Of a stretch of 64,000 nucleotides of DNA, positions 31,883 to 38,898 are shown in pieces (position 1 is the stretch's first letter; every line of letters starts with the position of its first letter). A program made the translations under genes and the position numbers. The notes under the pieces were generated by a model. That model had not been told where the DNA came from and searched no databases. It saw nothing but the letters and a program-made list of their open reading frames with translations. The DNA is from Sphingomonas metalli (GTDB lineage: Bacteria; Pseudomonadota; Alphaproteobacteria; Sphingomonadales; Sphingomonadaceae), in assembly GCF_014641735.1 (NCBI RefSeq), contig NZ_BMIH01000001.1:1-64000 (forward strand). Direction: 5' to 3'.

Positions 31883-32493
31883 TGGGCTGTATTAGCGAAG
31901 CCGGGGTCGCGCGATTTTGGAGTCGCGTTGAGCAGCGAGACGGCGCCTGCTGGCCTTGGCAAGGCACGACGAAGGGCGCTGGCTACGGCGCGATGACCGT
32001 TGATGGCAAGCGCTGGCCTGCTCATCGGTTGTCGCTGGTTATTGCGGGCACCACGATCCCGGAAGGGATGGTCGTAGACCACATCTGCCGCAATCGCGCC
32101 TGCGTGAACCCCGCACACCTTCGCGTCGTCACGCCGCGAATAAACGCTATCGAAAATAGCGTCAGCCCGTGCGCTATTAACGCGGCGAAAACGCATTGCC
32201 TTGTCGGCCATGAGCTGGCCGGCGACAACCTGCGCGTTGCACCCGATGGCGAGCGTATCTGCCGCCAGTGTGCCGCCAATCGGAAGGGGCAGTCTGCCCC
32301 TGCTCCGCAACAGCGGGCGGGCTACTGCCGCAATGGTCACGCAGTTGCCGAAGCTGGGACACGCATTGACCCGAAAGGTATCAAGCGCTGTGCGGTATGC
32401 TGGAGCGAAAAGATCGCTCGCAATGAAGCGCGGCGCCCAAAGCGGTATCGTGGAACCGCCGCCATGAAAAACACACCTCCGGTGGAGGGCTGA
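31882..32493 (+). CDS. HNH endonuclease
   Basis: This gene encodes 203 residues. The HNH core is PEGMVVDHICRNRACVNPAHL, followed by NAIENS. In it, His of DHICRN, Asn and the His of NPAHL form the metal site. Two later CxxC pairs (CRQCAAN and CAVCWSEK) probably bind zinc. The N-terminal WPWQGTTKGAGYGAM segment is typical of phage HNH_3 nucleases. ATG 31882 overlaps the previous stop. Possibly a homing-type or packaging-associated nuclease. Confidence 0.85.
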   Translation: MGCISEAGVARFWSRVEQRDGACWPWQGTTKGAGYGAMTVDGKRWPAHRLSLVIAGTTIPEGMVVDHICRNRACVNPAHLRVVTPRINAIENSVSPCAINAAKTHCLVGHELAGDNLRVAPDGERICRQCAANRKGQSAPAPQQRAGYCRNGHAVAEAGTRIDPKGIKRCAVCWSEKIARNEARRPKRYRGTAAMKNTPPVEG

Positions 32494-32496
32494 GAG

Positions 32497-32796
32497 GTGG
32501 CGGACGACCAAGCCGTTCTCGCCGACCTCGCGCGCGTAAAGGCGCTGTTCCAGCAGCGCGCCATCGTCACCTACCTCGGCTTCACCCCATCCCGTAGCGC
32601 TCCCGCCAACTCCCTCGGTGAAGCGCATGGGCGCCCCGGCAGCACTTCCTCCCTTGCTGCTGCCGGGGCTTACCCGCCCGCCGATGCCCGTTGCCGGGCG
32701 TGCGGCGAGAACCGGTGCGGCTGCCCTGATCCGGTTTTCGCCGGTGTCGTGCCTGCGCTGGTGAGCAACCCTGTTCATGAGGATCTCTCTGCATGA
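32497..32796 (+). CDS. Hypothetical phage protein with Cys cluster
   Basis: The 99-residue product starts at GTG with GAG-rich sequence upstream. A helical N-terminus (VLADLARVKALFQQRAIV) is followed by a low-complexity linker and a CRACGENRCGCPDP cluster that could bind zinc. It overlaps the next gene by four bases. No family recognised. Confidence 0.55.
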   Translation: MADDQAVLADLARVKALFQQRAIVTYLGFTPSRSAPANSLGEAHGRPGSTSSLAAAGAYPPADARCRACGENRCGCPDPVFAGVVPALVSNPVHEDLSA

Positions 32797-33272
32797 CGCA
32801 GATCAACCCCACCGCTAAATTCCCCATGCTCGTTTCACGCGAACAGGCGAGGAACAAGATCGCGGACGCCATCCGCCTTTTTGTCGGTCGCGGGCGTCGC
32901 TACTCGGTGAAGCAGCTCTCTAACGGCACTGGCGTGCCCGACTGGCAGATCAACGCCGCGCTCATCGACGGCAACTCACCGGACAATCGCCCGCTGCCGC
33001 CTGAGGCGCTGCTGTCCGTTGCCCTGTTCCTCGGCCCCGTCTTCACCAGTGAGTGGCTGAAGCTGTCCAATCAGGGCGCGTTTGACCTGCCGGACGAGGA
33101 CGAGCCTAAGCCCGGCGACGTCGCCTGCGACACTGCCGACGATGCTGCGACCGTCACGCGCGCCGCCATGGACGGGGAGTTCTGCGCGGACGAGCGCAAG
33201 GATCTTCGCGTCGTCGGCGTGAGGATGATGAGCCGTGGAGCGCGGCTCGCAGCGCTGGGGAATGCGGCATGA
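32793..33272 (+). CDS. Hypothetical phage protein, possible HTH
   Basis: This gene encodes 159 residues. The segment RRYSVKQLSNGTGVPDWQIN has helix-turn-helix character, and ALLSVALFLGPVFTSEWLKL is a helical pair. The C-terminal third is acidic then basic. It may be a phage regulator in the early rightward operon. Both ends overlap neighbours (ATGA). Confidence 0.6.
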   Translation: MTQINPTAKFPMLVSREQARNKIADAIRLFVGRGRRYSVKQLSNGTGVPDWQINAALIDGNSPDNRPLPPEALLSVALFLGPVFTSEWLKLSNQGAFDLPDEDEPKPGDVACDTADDAATVTRAAMDGEFCADERKDLRVVGVRMMSRGARLAALGNAA

Positions 33273-33835
33273 CCGGCTGCCTAGACTGCGGAAAGCCGAT
33301 CTCGGCTGGCGCCAAGCGCTGCAAGCGCCACGCGAATGCGTTGCGCAATGGCAGTCCTGAGATGCGCGAGAATAGCAGCAAGAGGATGCGCGCTCGGCAG
33401 GCTGCCGGAATGCCGCGGAACAATGCGGCAATCTCATCGGCACTGAAGGCTTTCTACGCCGACCCGGCGGAACGCGAGAAGATGGTGGAACGCGGTCGCA
33501 AGGCGGTCACTGAGTGGACGCCCGAGATGAAAGCGCGCCGCGGCCGAGCGACAGCCGAAGGTCATCGTCGGCGCCAGGAGCAGCGGCTCGCATGGTGTCC
33601 TCTCGATCGGCGCGACGAGCTCGCCAAGCTGTGCCGGCGCTACGGCGCTGAAGAAGGCCGACGCATCATGCGCGAGGATCTGGCGGCCAAGGAACGCAAG
33701 CGTCTGGCCGGTATGACGAGCCACGAGATCGCTATGGAGCGGCTGGCCAAGGGGTCGAAGCTCGTAACGGTGCATCCCATGCGGAAGGCTGATGCGGCCT
33801 TCACGCTCGGGGGTGTCGCGTCGGGGACGCTGTGA
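33269..33835 (+). CDS. Hypothetical basic phage protein with N-terminal Cys motif
   Basis: This 188-residue protein starts with CLDCGKPISAGAKRCKRH, a zinc-binding-like motif (CxxC...C..H) common in phage homing nucleases. A long Arg/Lys/Glu-rich helical region follows (YADPAEREKMVERGRKAV; KARRGRATAEGHRRR). It is probably DNA- or RNA-binding. No catalytic motif is visible. Confidence 0.55.
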   Translation: MTGCLDCGKPISAGAKRCKRHANALRNGSPEMRENSSKRMRARQAAGMPRNNAAISSALKAFYADPAEREKMVERGRKAVTEWTPEMKARRGRATAEGHRRRQEQRLAWCPLDRRDELAKLCRRYGAEEGRRIMREDLAAKERKRLAGMTSHEIAMERLAKGSKLVTVHPMRKADAAFTLGGVASGTL

Positions 33836-34050
33836 TGCGCGGCAACTCCGTCTACGGCGCCCGCGAGCGCACGCAGGCCGACAAGGCGAACGACTGCTTC
33901 GCGTTCATCTTCAACGCTCGCCCCGCGGCGCTCATGGCGATGACGGCCGAGCGGCTGTGCGCCGACAAGGGCGTGACCAACCGGCAGGCTCGGCGAGAAA
34001 TTGAGGTGCGGCTTCTGGCGGCACAGGATCGGGAAAGGCGGCGGGCATGA
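33835..34050 (+). CDS. Small phage protein
   Basis: The 71 residues begin MRGNSVYGARERTQADKAND at an ATG overlapping the previous stop (TGATG); a GTG one codon earlier is also usable. The sequence is helical and basic. No family recognised. Confidence 0.55.
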   Translation: MRGNSVYGARERTQADKANDCFAFIFNARPAALMAMTAERLCADKGVTNRQARREIEVRLLAAQDRERRRA

Positions 34051-34478
34051 CGCTGCTGGCCGCCCTCGATCATCTCGACATGGCCGTGAAGCCCACGCCG
34101 CTGTTCCCGGTCGAGCCGCGGGACAAGCGGCCGGCCTCGGAGCTGTCGCGTCAAACGGCGTTCCTGCGGCTCCTCAGGATGCAGGCACCCGGCGTCATGG
34201 CATGGGCGGTCCCGAACGCCGGCAAGCGTGGCCTGAAGGCGCAGGCGCAGGCCCGCAGCGAGGGCATGACATCCGGCGTCTTCGACGTCCACGTCGCTTG
34301 GAACCACGGCACGGCTGCGCTCGAGTTCAAGTCCGGCACTGGCACGCTTAGCGACAATCAGGTCGAGTGGGGCAACGCCATGCACGAGCGCGGCCATCGC
34401 GTGGCGTGCGTGCGGACCCCGGAGGCGGCGCTCGAGCTGCTATCGCATTGGGGTGCGCCAGTGAGGCCCGTCCGGTGA
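34047..34478 (+). CDS. VRR-NUC domain nuclease
   Basis: This 143-residue protein shows the VRR-NUC/PD-(D/E)XK layout: Gln/Glu-bearing first helix (SRQTAFLRLLRM), WAVPNAGKRG, the metal-binding Asp in SGVFDVHVAW, and LEFKSGTGTLSDNQVEWG with the E-x-K. Stand-alone phage VRR-NUC proteins are probably Holliday-junction or flap nucleases used in replication and packaging. Coupled to neighbours by four-base overlaps. Confidence 0.85.
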   Translation: MTLLAALDHLDMAVKPTPLFPVEPRDKRPASELSRQTAFLRLLRMQAPGVMAWAVPNAGKRGLKAQAQARSEGMTSGVFDVHVAWNHGTAALEFKSGTGTLSDNQVEWGNAMHERGHRVACVRTPEAALELLSHWGAPVRPVR

Positions 34479-34807
34479 ACGCCGTCACGCGCATCCAGCC
34501 GGACGAGTCGATCTATGGCAGCCGCACCGAGCGGGCGTATCGCGCCACGATCGCGGTGCACGTGCCGGATTGTGACGAGATGTCGATGGCTGCGCGCTGC
34601 GACATCGCGGCGATGCGCGATCAGGCGTCGGTCGGCATGGCCCGGGCGACGGACAGCGCGGTGGTGATCCTCGGTGAGGTCAGCCGCATGGCGAGTGCTG
34701 CCGTCTACGCCGACATGCCTACCAGCAACCTGCTGCGGGTCCGCGCTGCGCTGAAGCTGACGATGATGGCCGCTCGCGAGGTCGAGCGGATCCAGCGGGA
34801 TGGATGA
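34475..34807 (+). CDS. Hypothetical phage protein
   Basis: This gene encodes 110 residues from GTG 34475 (GTGA overlap). It contains ERAYRATIAVHVPDCDEMSM and two helices (MARATDSAVVILGEVSRM; LRVRAALKLTMMAAREVERI). It lies immediately before the replication ATPase, which its end overlaps by eight bases. Function unknown. Confidence 0.55.
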   Translation: MNAVTRIQPDESIYGSRTERAYRATIAVHVPDCDEMSMAARCDIAAMRDQASVGMARATDSAVVILGEVSRMASAAVYADMPTSNLLRVRAALKLTMMAAREVERIQRDG

Positions 34808-36074
34808 CATGGACGATCCCGACAATCTGAACAGCTATTGGGACTCGCTGCCGGAGCGGACGCCTGAGGATGATGGGCGGAGCTTCGAGCCGCCTGTCCG
34901 CTCGCATCTGCGCGTCGTAGACGATGAGTACGAGGCCGACGCCAAGCCGGACCGGATCGTCAAGGCGACGCCATTTACCTGGCGACCCACCGCGGCGATC
35001 CCAAAGCGCGAGTGGCTATATGGGCGCCACCTGCTGCGCAAATTCGTCTCTCTTGACGTCGCGGCTGGTGGCGTGGGCAAATCCTCGCTGAAGGTCGGTG
35101 AAGCGCTCGCTATGGCCTCAGGACGCGATCTGTACGGCAAGGGGCTGCCCGAGGGTGCCCTCACCGTCTGGATGTGGAACCTCGAAGACCCGCTCGATGA
35201 GATCGAGCGTCGCCTCCATGCGACGGCACAGCGCTTCCGAGTGACGCCCGAGGAGATCAGCGGCAGGCTCTACGTCGACAGCGGCCGCGACCAACCGCTC
35301 GTCATGGCGACGGAAGGGCCAGACGGCGCGATGATTGTACGGCCGGTCGTTGACGCGTTGATTGAGGAAATGATCGCCCGCAAGGTCGACGTTCTTCAGA
35401 TCGACCCCTTCATCAGCTCGCACGCCGTCAGCGAGAACGACAACAACGCGATCGATATCGTCGCGCGCGAGTGGAACGTCGTTGCCGAGCGCACGGGTGC
35501 CGCGATCAACCTCGTGCACCACGTCCGCAAGCAGAACGGCGAGAGCGCCACTGCCGACAGTGCCCGCGGCGCGTCTGCCCTTATCGGCAAGGCCAGATCG
35601 GTGCTGGTCTACAACCGCATGACCGAAGACGAGGCCAAGACGCTTTGCGTCGACGAGCAGGAGCGCCGCTTCTTCTTCCGCGTCGACAACGACAAGGCGA
35701 ACCTCGCCCCGCCCCAGGCTGGCGACTGGTATCGCATGAACAACGTCGATCTGGAGAACGGCGATAGCGTCGGTGTGGCCTGCGCTTGGAGCCCGCCGGA
35801 CCTCTTCGAGGGCATGACATCGCGGCATCTCTATTCGGTTCAGAAGGCAATTTCTGAAGGCGATTGGCGCGAGAACAGTCAGTCGAAGGAGTGGGTCGGT
35901 CACCCAGTCGCAGCCGCGCTCATGCTCAATCCGGACGACAAAAAGGACCGGGCGAAGATCGTCCACTTCATCAAAGTTTGGATCGCTGAGGGTGCGCTGG
36001 AGGTCGTCGAGAAGGACGACAAAAAGCGGATGCCGCGCAAGCACGTCGTCGTTGGAAAGTGGGTCGAACTGTGA
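34800..36074 (+). CDS. RecA-fold replication ATPase (RepA/AAA_25-like)
   Basis: This gene encodes 424 residues. The P-loop is DVAAGGVGKSSLKVG (Walker A near residue 92), the acidic strand VWMWNLEDP follows, Walker B is VDVLQIDPF and LVHHVRKQNGES supplies the HH sensor typical of RSF1010 RepA-like hexameric helicases. The C-terminal part resembles a winged-helix module. Such phage proteins act as replicative helicases or primase loaders. The cluster of GGTGTGGCA repeats right after it suggests an origin next to its initiator/helicase gene. Confidence 0.85.
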   Translation: MDDMDDPDNLNSYWDSLPERTPEDDGRSFEPPVRSHLRVVDDEYEADAKPDRIVKATPFTWRPTAAIPKREWLYGRHLLRKFVSLDVAAGGVGKSSLKVGEALAMASGRDLYGKGLPEGALTVWMWNLEDPLDEIERRLHATAQRFRVTPEEISGRLYVDSGRDQPLVMATEGPDGAMIVRPVVDALIEEMIARKVDVLQIDPFISSHAVSENDNNAIDIVAREWNVVAERTGAAINLVHHVRKQNGESATADSARGASALIGKARSVLVYNRMTEDEAKTLCVDEQERRFFFRVDNDKANLAPPQAGDWYRMNNVDLENGDSVGVACAWSPPDLFEGMTSRHLYSVQKAISEGDWRENSQSKEWVGHPVAAALMLNPDDKKDRAKIVHFIKVWIAEGALEVVEKDDKKRMPRKHVVVGKWVEL

Positions 36075-36241
36075 TGCCACACCTCGAAAATAGCCGGTGT
36101 GGCAAGGTGTGGCAGGTGGGGCGGATTGGAACCCTGAAACCTGCCACACCACCACCTCCCTCCCGTAGGGAGGTGGGGTGGTGTGGCAGTGGGGCAGGTA
36201 GCGAAATCGCAGGTGTGGCAAATCGTGGGTGGGGCAAGTGA
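36074..36241 (+). CDS. Short ORF across the iteron region
   Basis: These 55 codons (MPHLENSRCGKVWQVGRIGT...) are coupled by TGATG to the ATPase stop and by GTGA to the next gene. The codons are largely dictated by the repeats and a hairpin, so translation may serve coupling only, or the frame may be accidental. Confidence 0.35.
   Translation: MPHLENSRCGKVWQVGRIGTLKPATPPPPSRREVGWCGSGAGSEIAGVANRGWGK
36075..36220. repeat. GGTGTGGCA iterons, possible phage replication origin
   Basis: There are six perfect copies of GGTGTGGCA in 146 bp. Four are on plus (36096, 36106, 36180, 36212) and two on minus (36075-36083, 36142-36150); near copies such as GGTGGGGC lie between them. A hairpin with arms CCACCTCCCTCCC/GGGAGGTGGGGTGG lies in the centre. 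The position just after the replication ATPase fits an initiator-binding origin. Confidence 0.5.
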
Positions 36242-36387
36242 CCGGCCTCACTCCGTTCATCGTCGCCATGATCCGCGCACCGCACGCCGCGCTGGCCAAG
36301 GCCGACCCCGCCAAACTCGCGGCCAAGTACGAGATCCCGCCGGCATTCGCCGAGTTCTACCTCACCCATTGGAGCAACCGGGCATGA
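36238..36387 (+). CDS. Small phage protein
   Basis: This gene encodes 49 residues from GTG 36238 (GTGA overlap). The product contains LTPFIVAMIRAPHAALAKAD and ends KYEIPPAFAEFYLTHWSNRA. It has the look of a small helix-turn-helix: KLAAKYEIPPAFAEFYL. It is coupled to the next gene by ATGA. Confidence 0.55.
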   Translation: MTGLTPFIVAMIRAPHAALAKADPAKLAAKYEIPPAFAEFYLTHWSNRA

Positions 36388-36923
36388 ACGCGCTCGCCAC
36401 GATCGAAGCACACGCACCGCCCGCCGGGTTCTCCGACTGGCTGACCACCGGCAAGGCGCTGCTGACCGAGCGGACCCGCATCGAGTGGCAGCTGGCCGAC
36501 TGGATCGCTGATGGCCGGGAGCAGTTCGGCAATCAGGCCGAGTTCGACTTCCTCGCCGATGAGCTTGGTATCGCACCAAAGGCCCTGAAGACCGCAGCCA
36601 AGGTCGCGGCAGCCTTCCCGCCCCACATGCGGGACAGCGCGCTGACCTTCGAACATCACGAGGCTGTGGTAGGCTTGCCGGCAACCGATGCACTCGCCGT
36701 CCTCAAGCAGGCGCGCGACGGCCATCTCGACGATCGCGAGACGCGGGTTGAAGCGGTCAAGCGTCGCACGGAGCTCGGACAGGGTAGCGTCTTCGCCGAT
36801 GACGACTGGGAGCATCACGAGTTGATGGCGATCCAGCGCGCTTGGAACCGGGCGCGAACGTCGGTCCGCGCTGAGTTTCTGGAACTGGCCGCAGAGGTCG
36901 AGCTGGGGATCATAGACGCATGA
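36384..36923 (+). CDS. Hypothetical phage protein
   Basis: This gene encodes 179 residues. The pattern LLTERTRIEWQLADWIADGR ... FDFLADELGIAPKALKTAAK resembles DNA-binding phage proteins that combine a scaffold helix with a HTH (DELGIAPKALK). The acidic FADDDWEHHE segment precedes a final amphipathic helix. It lies between the origin region and the packaging genes. No family recognised with confidence. Confidence 0.6.
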   Translation: MNALATIEAHAPPAGFSDWLTTGKALLTERTRIEWQLADWIADGREQFGNQAEFDFLADELGIAPKALKTAAKVAAAFPPHMRDSALTFEHHEAVVGLPATDALAVLKQARDGHLDDRETRVEAVKRRTELGQGSVFADDDWEHHELMAIQRAWNRARTSVRAEFLELAAEVELGIIDA

Positions 36924-37153
36924 GCATCACCTATCGCCCGCCTTCCACCAAGGCGATCCCGCCCTGCCCGCCCGAGTTTGCGGAGAACCTGGCCAAAGGC
37001 GGCTGGGAGTTGGTCGAGCGGCTCTATGGCGGCCGCACTGACCTGCACCTCAAGTGGATCGCCATGTCGGGTGCGCAGTGCCGGATGCCCAAGCGTCGTG
37101 TTGTCAACGGGTGCGTGATGGCGGCGGTAACGCCAGCCGATCCGCAAATCTAA
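36920..37153 (+). CDS. Small phage protein
   Basis: This 77-residue product begins MSITYRPPSTKAIPPCPPEF. The middle GGWELVERLYGGRTDLHLKW suggests a small alpha/beta fold. Overlaps the preceding gene (ATGA). No family recognised. Confidence 0.55.
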   Translation: MSITYRPPSTKAIPPCPPEFAENLAKGGWELVERLYGGRTDLHLKWIAMSGAQCRMPKRRVVNGCVMAAVTPADPQI

Positions 37154-37165
37154 CGGAGGTATGTT

Positions 37166-37384
37166 ATGCCAGCCGTCACAGACCACGCCATCGTCCGCTA
37201 TCTGGAGCGGGTACACGGCATCGACATGGACGTGATCCGTGCCGAGATCTTGACGCCCGTCGTGCAGCTGGCCGAGGGGTTCGGTTGCGGCACCGTGATC
37301 GGCAAGAACGGGTGCCGGGTTATGATCCGCGATGGGGTGGTGACGACGATCGTGCCCAAGCCGATACGGAAAGGGCGCCGCTGA
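37166..37384 (+). CDS. Small phage protein
   Basis: This gene encodes 72 residues with a strong ribosome-binding site (GGAGG). DHAIVRYLERVHGIDMDVIR followed by a beta hairpin (GCRVMIRDGVVTTIVPKP) is a layout seen in many small phage and plasmid proteins next to terminase genes. Function unknown. Confidence 0.65.
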   Translation: MPAVTDHAIVRYLERVHGIDMDVIRAEILTPVVQLAEGFGCGTVIGKNGCRVMIRDGVVTTIVPKPIRKGRR

Positions 37385-37695
37385 TGACCAGCACTAAAAA
37401 AGTGGGCGATAGTGCGCATAAGCCTCCTGCTGCGGGTAAGGGCCGGCCTAAAGGCGCTACCAACAAACTCACCCGCACGATCAAGCAGGCGATCGAGCAG
37501 GCGTTCGACCAGGTCGGCGGCCCGGAATATCTCGCCACGATGGCGATCCAGCAGCCGGCCGCGTTCATGACGTTGCTCGGCAAGGTACTGCCGACGCAGG
37601 TCGAGCACAGCAACCCGGATGGAACGCTGAAGCAGCCCACCGTTGTCCGCATCGTGGCAGCCGATGACCGAAGCGACGATCAGGCTTCCGCCTAA
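37384..37695 (+). CDS. Probable terminase small subunit
   Basis: The 103-residue basic protein (KGRPKGATNKLTRTIKQAIE; later PAAFMTLLGKVLPTQVE) matches short phage proteins preceding PBSX-type large terminases, resembling DUF5681-type small subunits. It would recognise phage DNA for packaging. It overlaps the large-subunit start by 32 bp. Confidence 0.65.
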   Translation: MTSTKKVGDSAHKPPAAGKGRPKGATNKLTRTIKQAIEQAFDQVGGPEYLATMAIQQPAAFMTLLGKVLPTQVEHSNPDGTLKQPTVVRIVAADDRSDDQASA

Positions 37696-38881
37696 GCTCG
37701 TCCCGGTCTTCGCTCCGCCTCGAGGTTCGTTTCAGTATCGCAACCTTCATGGCGGTCGCGGATCGGGCAAGTCGTTCAACGCGGCGAAGATGGCGGCGGT
37801 ATGGGGCTATGCCGAGCCGCTGCGGATCCTCTGCACCCGCGAATTCCAGGCCAGCATCAGCGAGAGCTTCCACGCCGAGCTCAAGGCGGCGATCGCGTCG
37901 GAGCCTTGGCTTGAGGCGCACTACGATGTTGGCGTCGACTACCTGAAGGGCGCGAACGGCACGCAGTTCATTTTCCGCGGCCTCCGTCGCAACGTCCAGT
38001 CGGTCAAGTCATTGGCCAAGATCGATCTGACGATCGTCGAGGAGGCCGAAGATGTGCCGGAAGCGTCGTGGTTGGCGCTTGAGGCGACCGTGTTCCGCCA
38101 GCCGTTCTCTGAGCTGTGGGCGCTGTGGAACCCGCGGCTAGAGGGCAGCCCGGTCGACAACCGGTTCCGCAAGACGCCGCCCGAGAACGCGATAACGGTC
38201 GAGGTCAACCACTTCGACAATCCATTCTTCCCGCCCACGCTCGACATTCTCCGAAAGCGCGAACAGGAACGCCTGGATCCGGCGACCTATCATCACGTCT
38301 GGGAGGGCGGCTATCTCGTCAACTCGGATGCTCAGGTACTGGCCGGCAAGTGGCGCGTTGCCGAGTTCGAGCCCTCCGACAGCTGGGATGGTCCATATCA
38401 GGGCGGCGACTTCGGTTATGCACAGGATCCAACCGCCGCTGTCCGCTGCTACATCCATGGCGACACGCTCTACGTCAGCCACGAGGCTGGTGGACGCGCC
38501 ATCGAGCTTGACGACATTGGAAACAAGGTTGCGGACGGCATCCCGAGCTTTGCCGATTACGTCAGCCGATGGGACAGTGCATCACCCGGCTCAATCAGCA
38601 TCATCAGCCGCAACGGCATTCCCCGTGCCCAAGGCGCGCCCAAGTGGCAGGGCTCCGTCGATGATGGCATCCGCTATCTGCGCGCGTTCCGTGAGATCGT
38701 CATTCACCCGCGGTGCAAGGCAACGATCAACGAAGCGCGCCTCTACAGCTACAAGGTTGATCGGCTCACCGGTGACATTCTGCCGGTCTTGGTCGACGCC
38801 AACAACCACTACATCGACGCCATCCGCTACGCCGTGTCTCCCATGATCAAGGGCGGCCGCTACAACCTCGACGCCTTCTGA
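37664..38881 (+). CDS. Terminase large subunit (PBSX-type)
   Basis: This gene encodes 405 residues: ATPase with Walker A HGGRGSGKSFNAAK, Walker B region LTIVEEAEDVPEASW, then an RNase H-like nuclease (GGDFGYAQDPTA with the metal Asp; VDANNHYIDAIRYA with a late Asp). It packages DNA into proheads and cuts genome ends. ATG 37664 is the natural start (MTEATIRLPPKLVPVFAPPR). Its stop TGA is the first codon of the first late-region junction motif. Confidence 0.93.
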   Translation: MTEATIRLPPKLVPVFAPPRGSFQYRNLHGGRGSGKSFNAAKMAAVWGYAEPLRILCTREFQASISESFHAELKAAIASEPWLEAHYDVGVDYLKGANGTQFIFRGLRRNVQSVKSLAKIDLTIVEEAEDVPEASWLALEATVFRQPFSELWALWNPRLEGSPVDNRFRKTPPENAITVEVNHFDNPFFPPTLDILRKREQERLDPATYHHVWEGGYLVNSDAQVLAGKWRVAEFEPSDSWDGPYQGGDFGYAQDPTAAVRCYIHGDTLYVSHEAGGRAIELDDIGNKVADGIPSFADYVSRWDSASPGSISIISRNGIPRAQGAPKWQGSVDDGIRYLRAFREIVIHPRCKATINEARLYSYKVDRLTGDILPVLVDANNHYIDAIRYAVSPMIKGGRYNLDAF

Positions 38882-38890
38882 CGGCGGTAA
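38879..38890 (+). other. Late-region junction motif, copy 1
   Basis: TGACGGCGGTAA, preceded by C and followed by TCT. The TGA is the terminase stop codon; the portal ATG follows nine bases later. It is the first of six such copies in the late region. Confidence 0.8.
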
Positions 38891-38898
38891 TCTAACGC

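Noticed and set aside
31474..32778. 434-codon minus-strand frame across the HNH gene
   Set aside because: The HNH motif on the plus strand is unmistakable; the antisense frame is low-complexity.
36120..36190. CRISPR-like repeats from the GGTGTGGCA cluster
   Set aside because: Repeats are 9 bp, in both orientations and irregularly spaced, with no cas genes; an iteron origin fits better.
37119..37131. Seventh copy of the junction motif (GGCGGCGGTAACG)
   Set aside because: Only the GGCGGTAAC part matches, and it lies within a coding sequence rather than at a junction.
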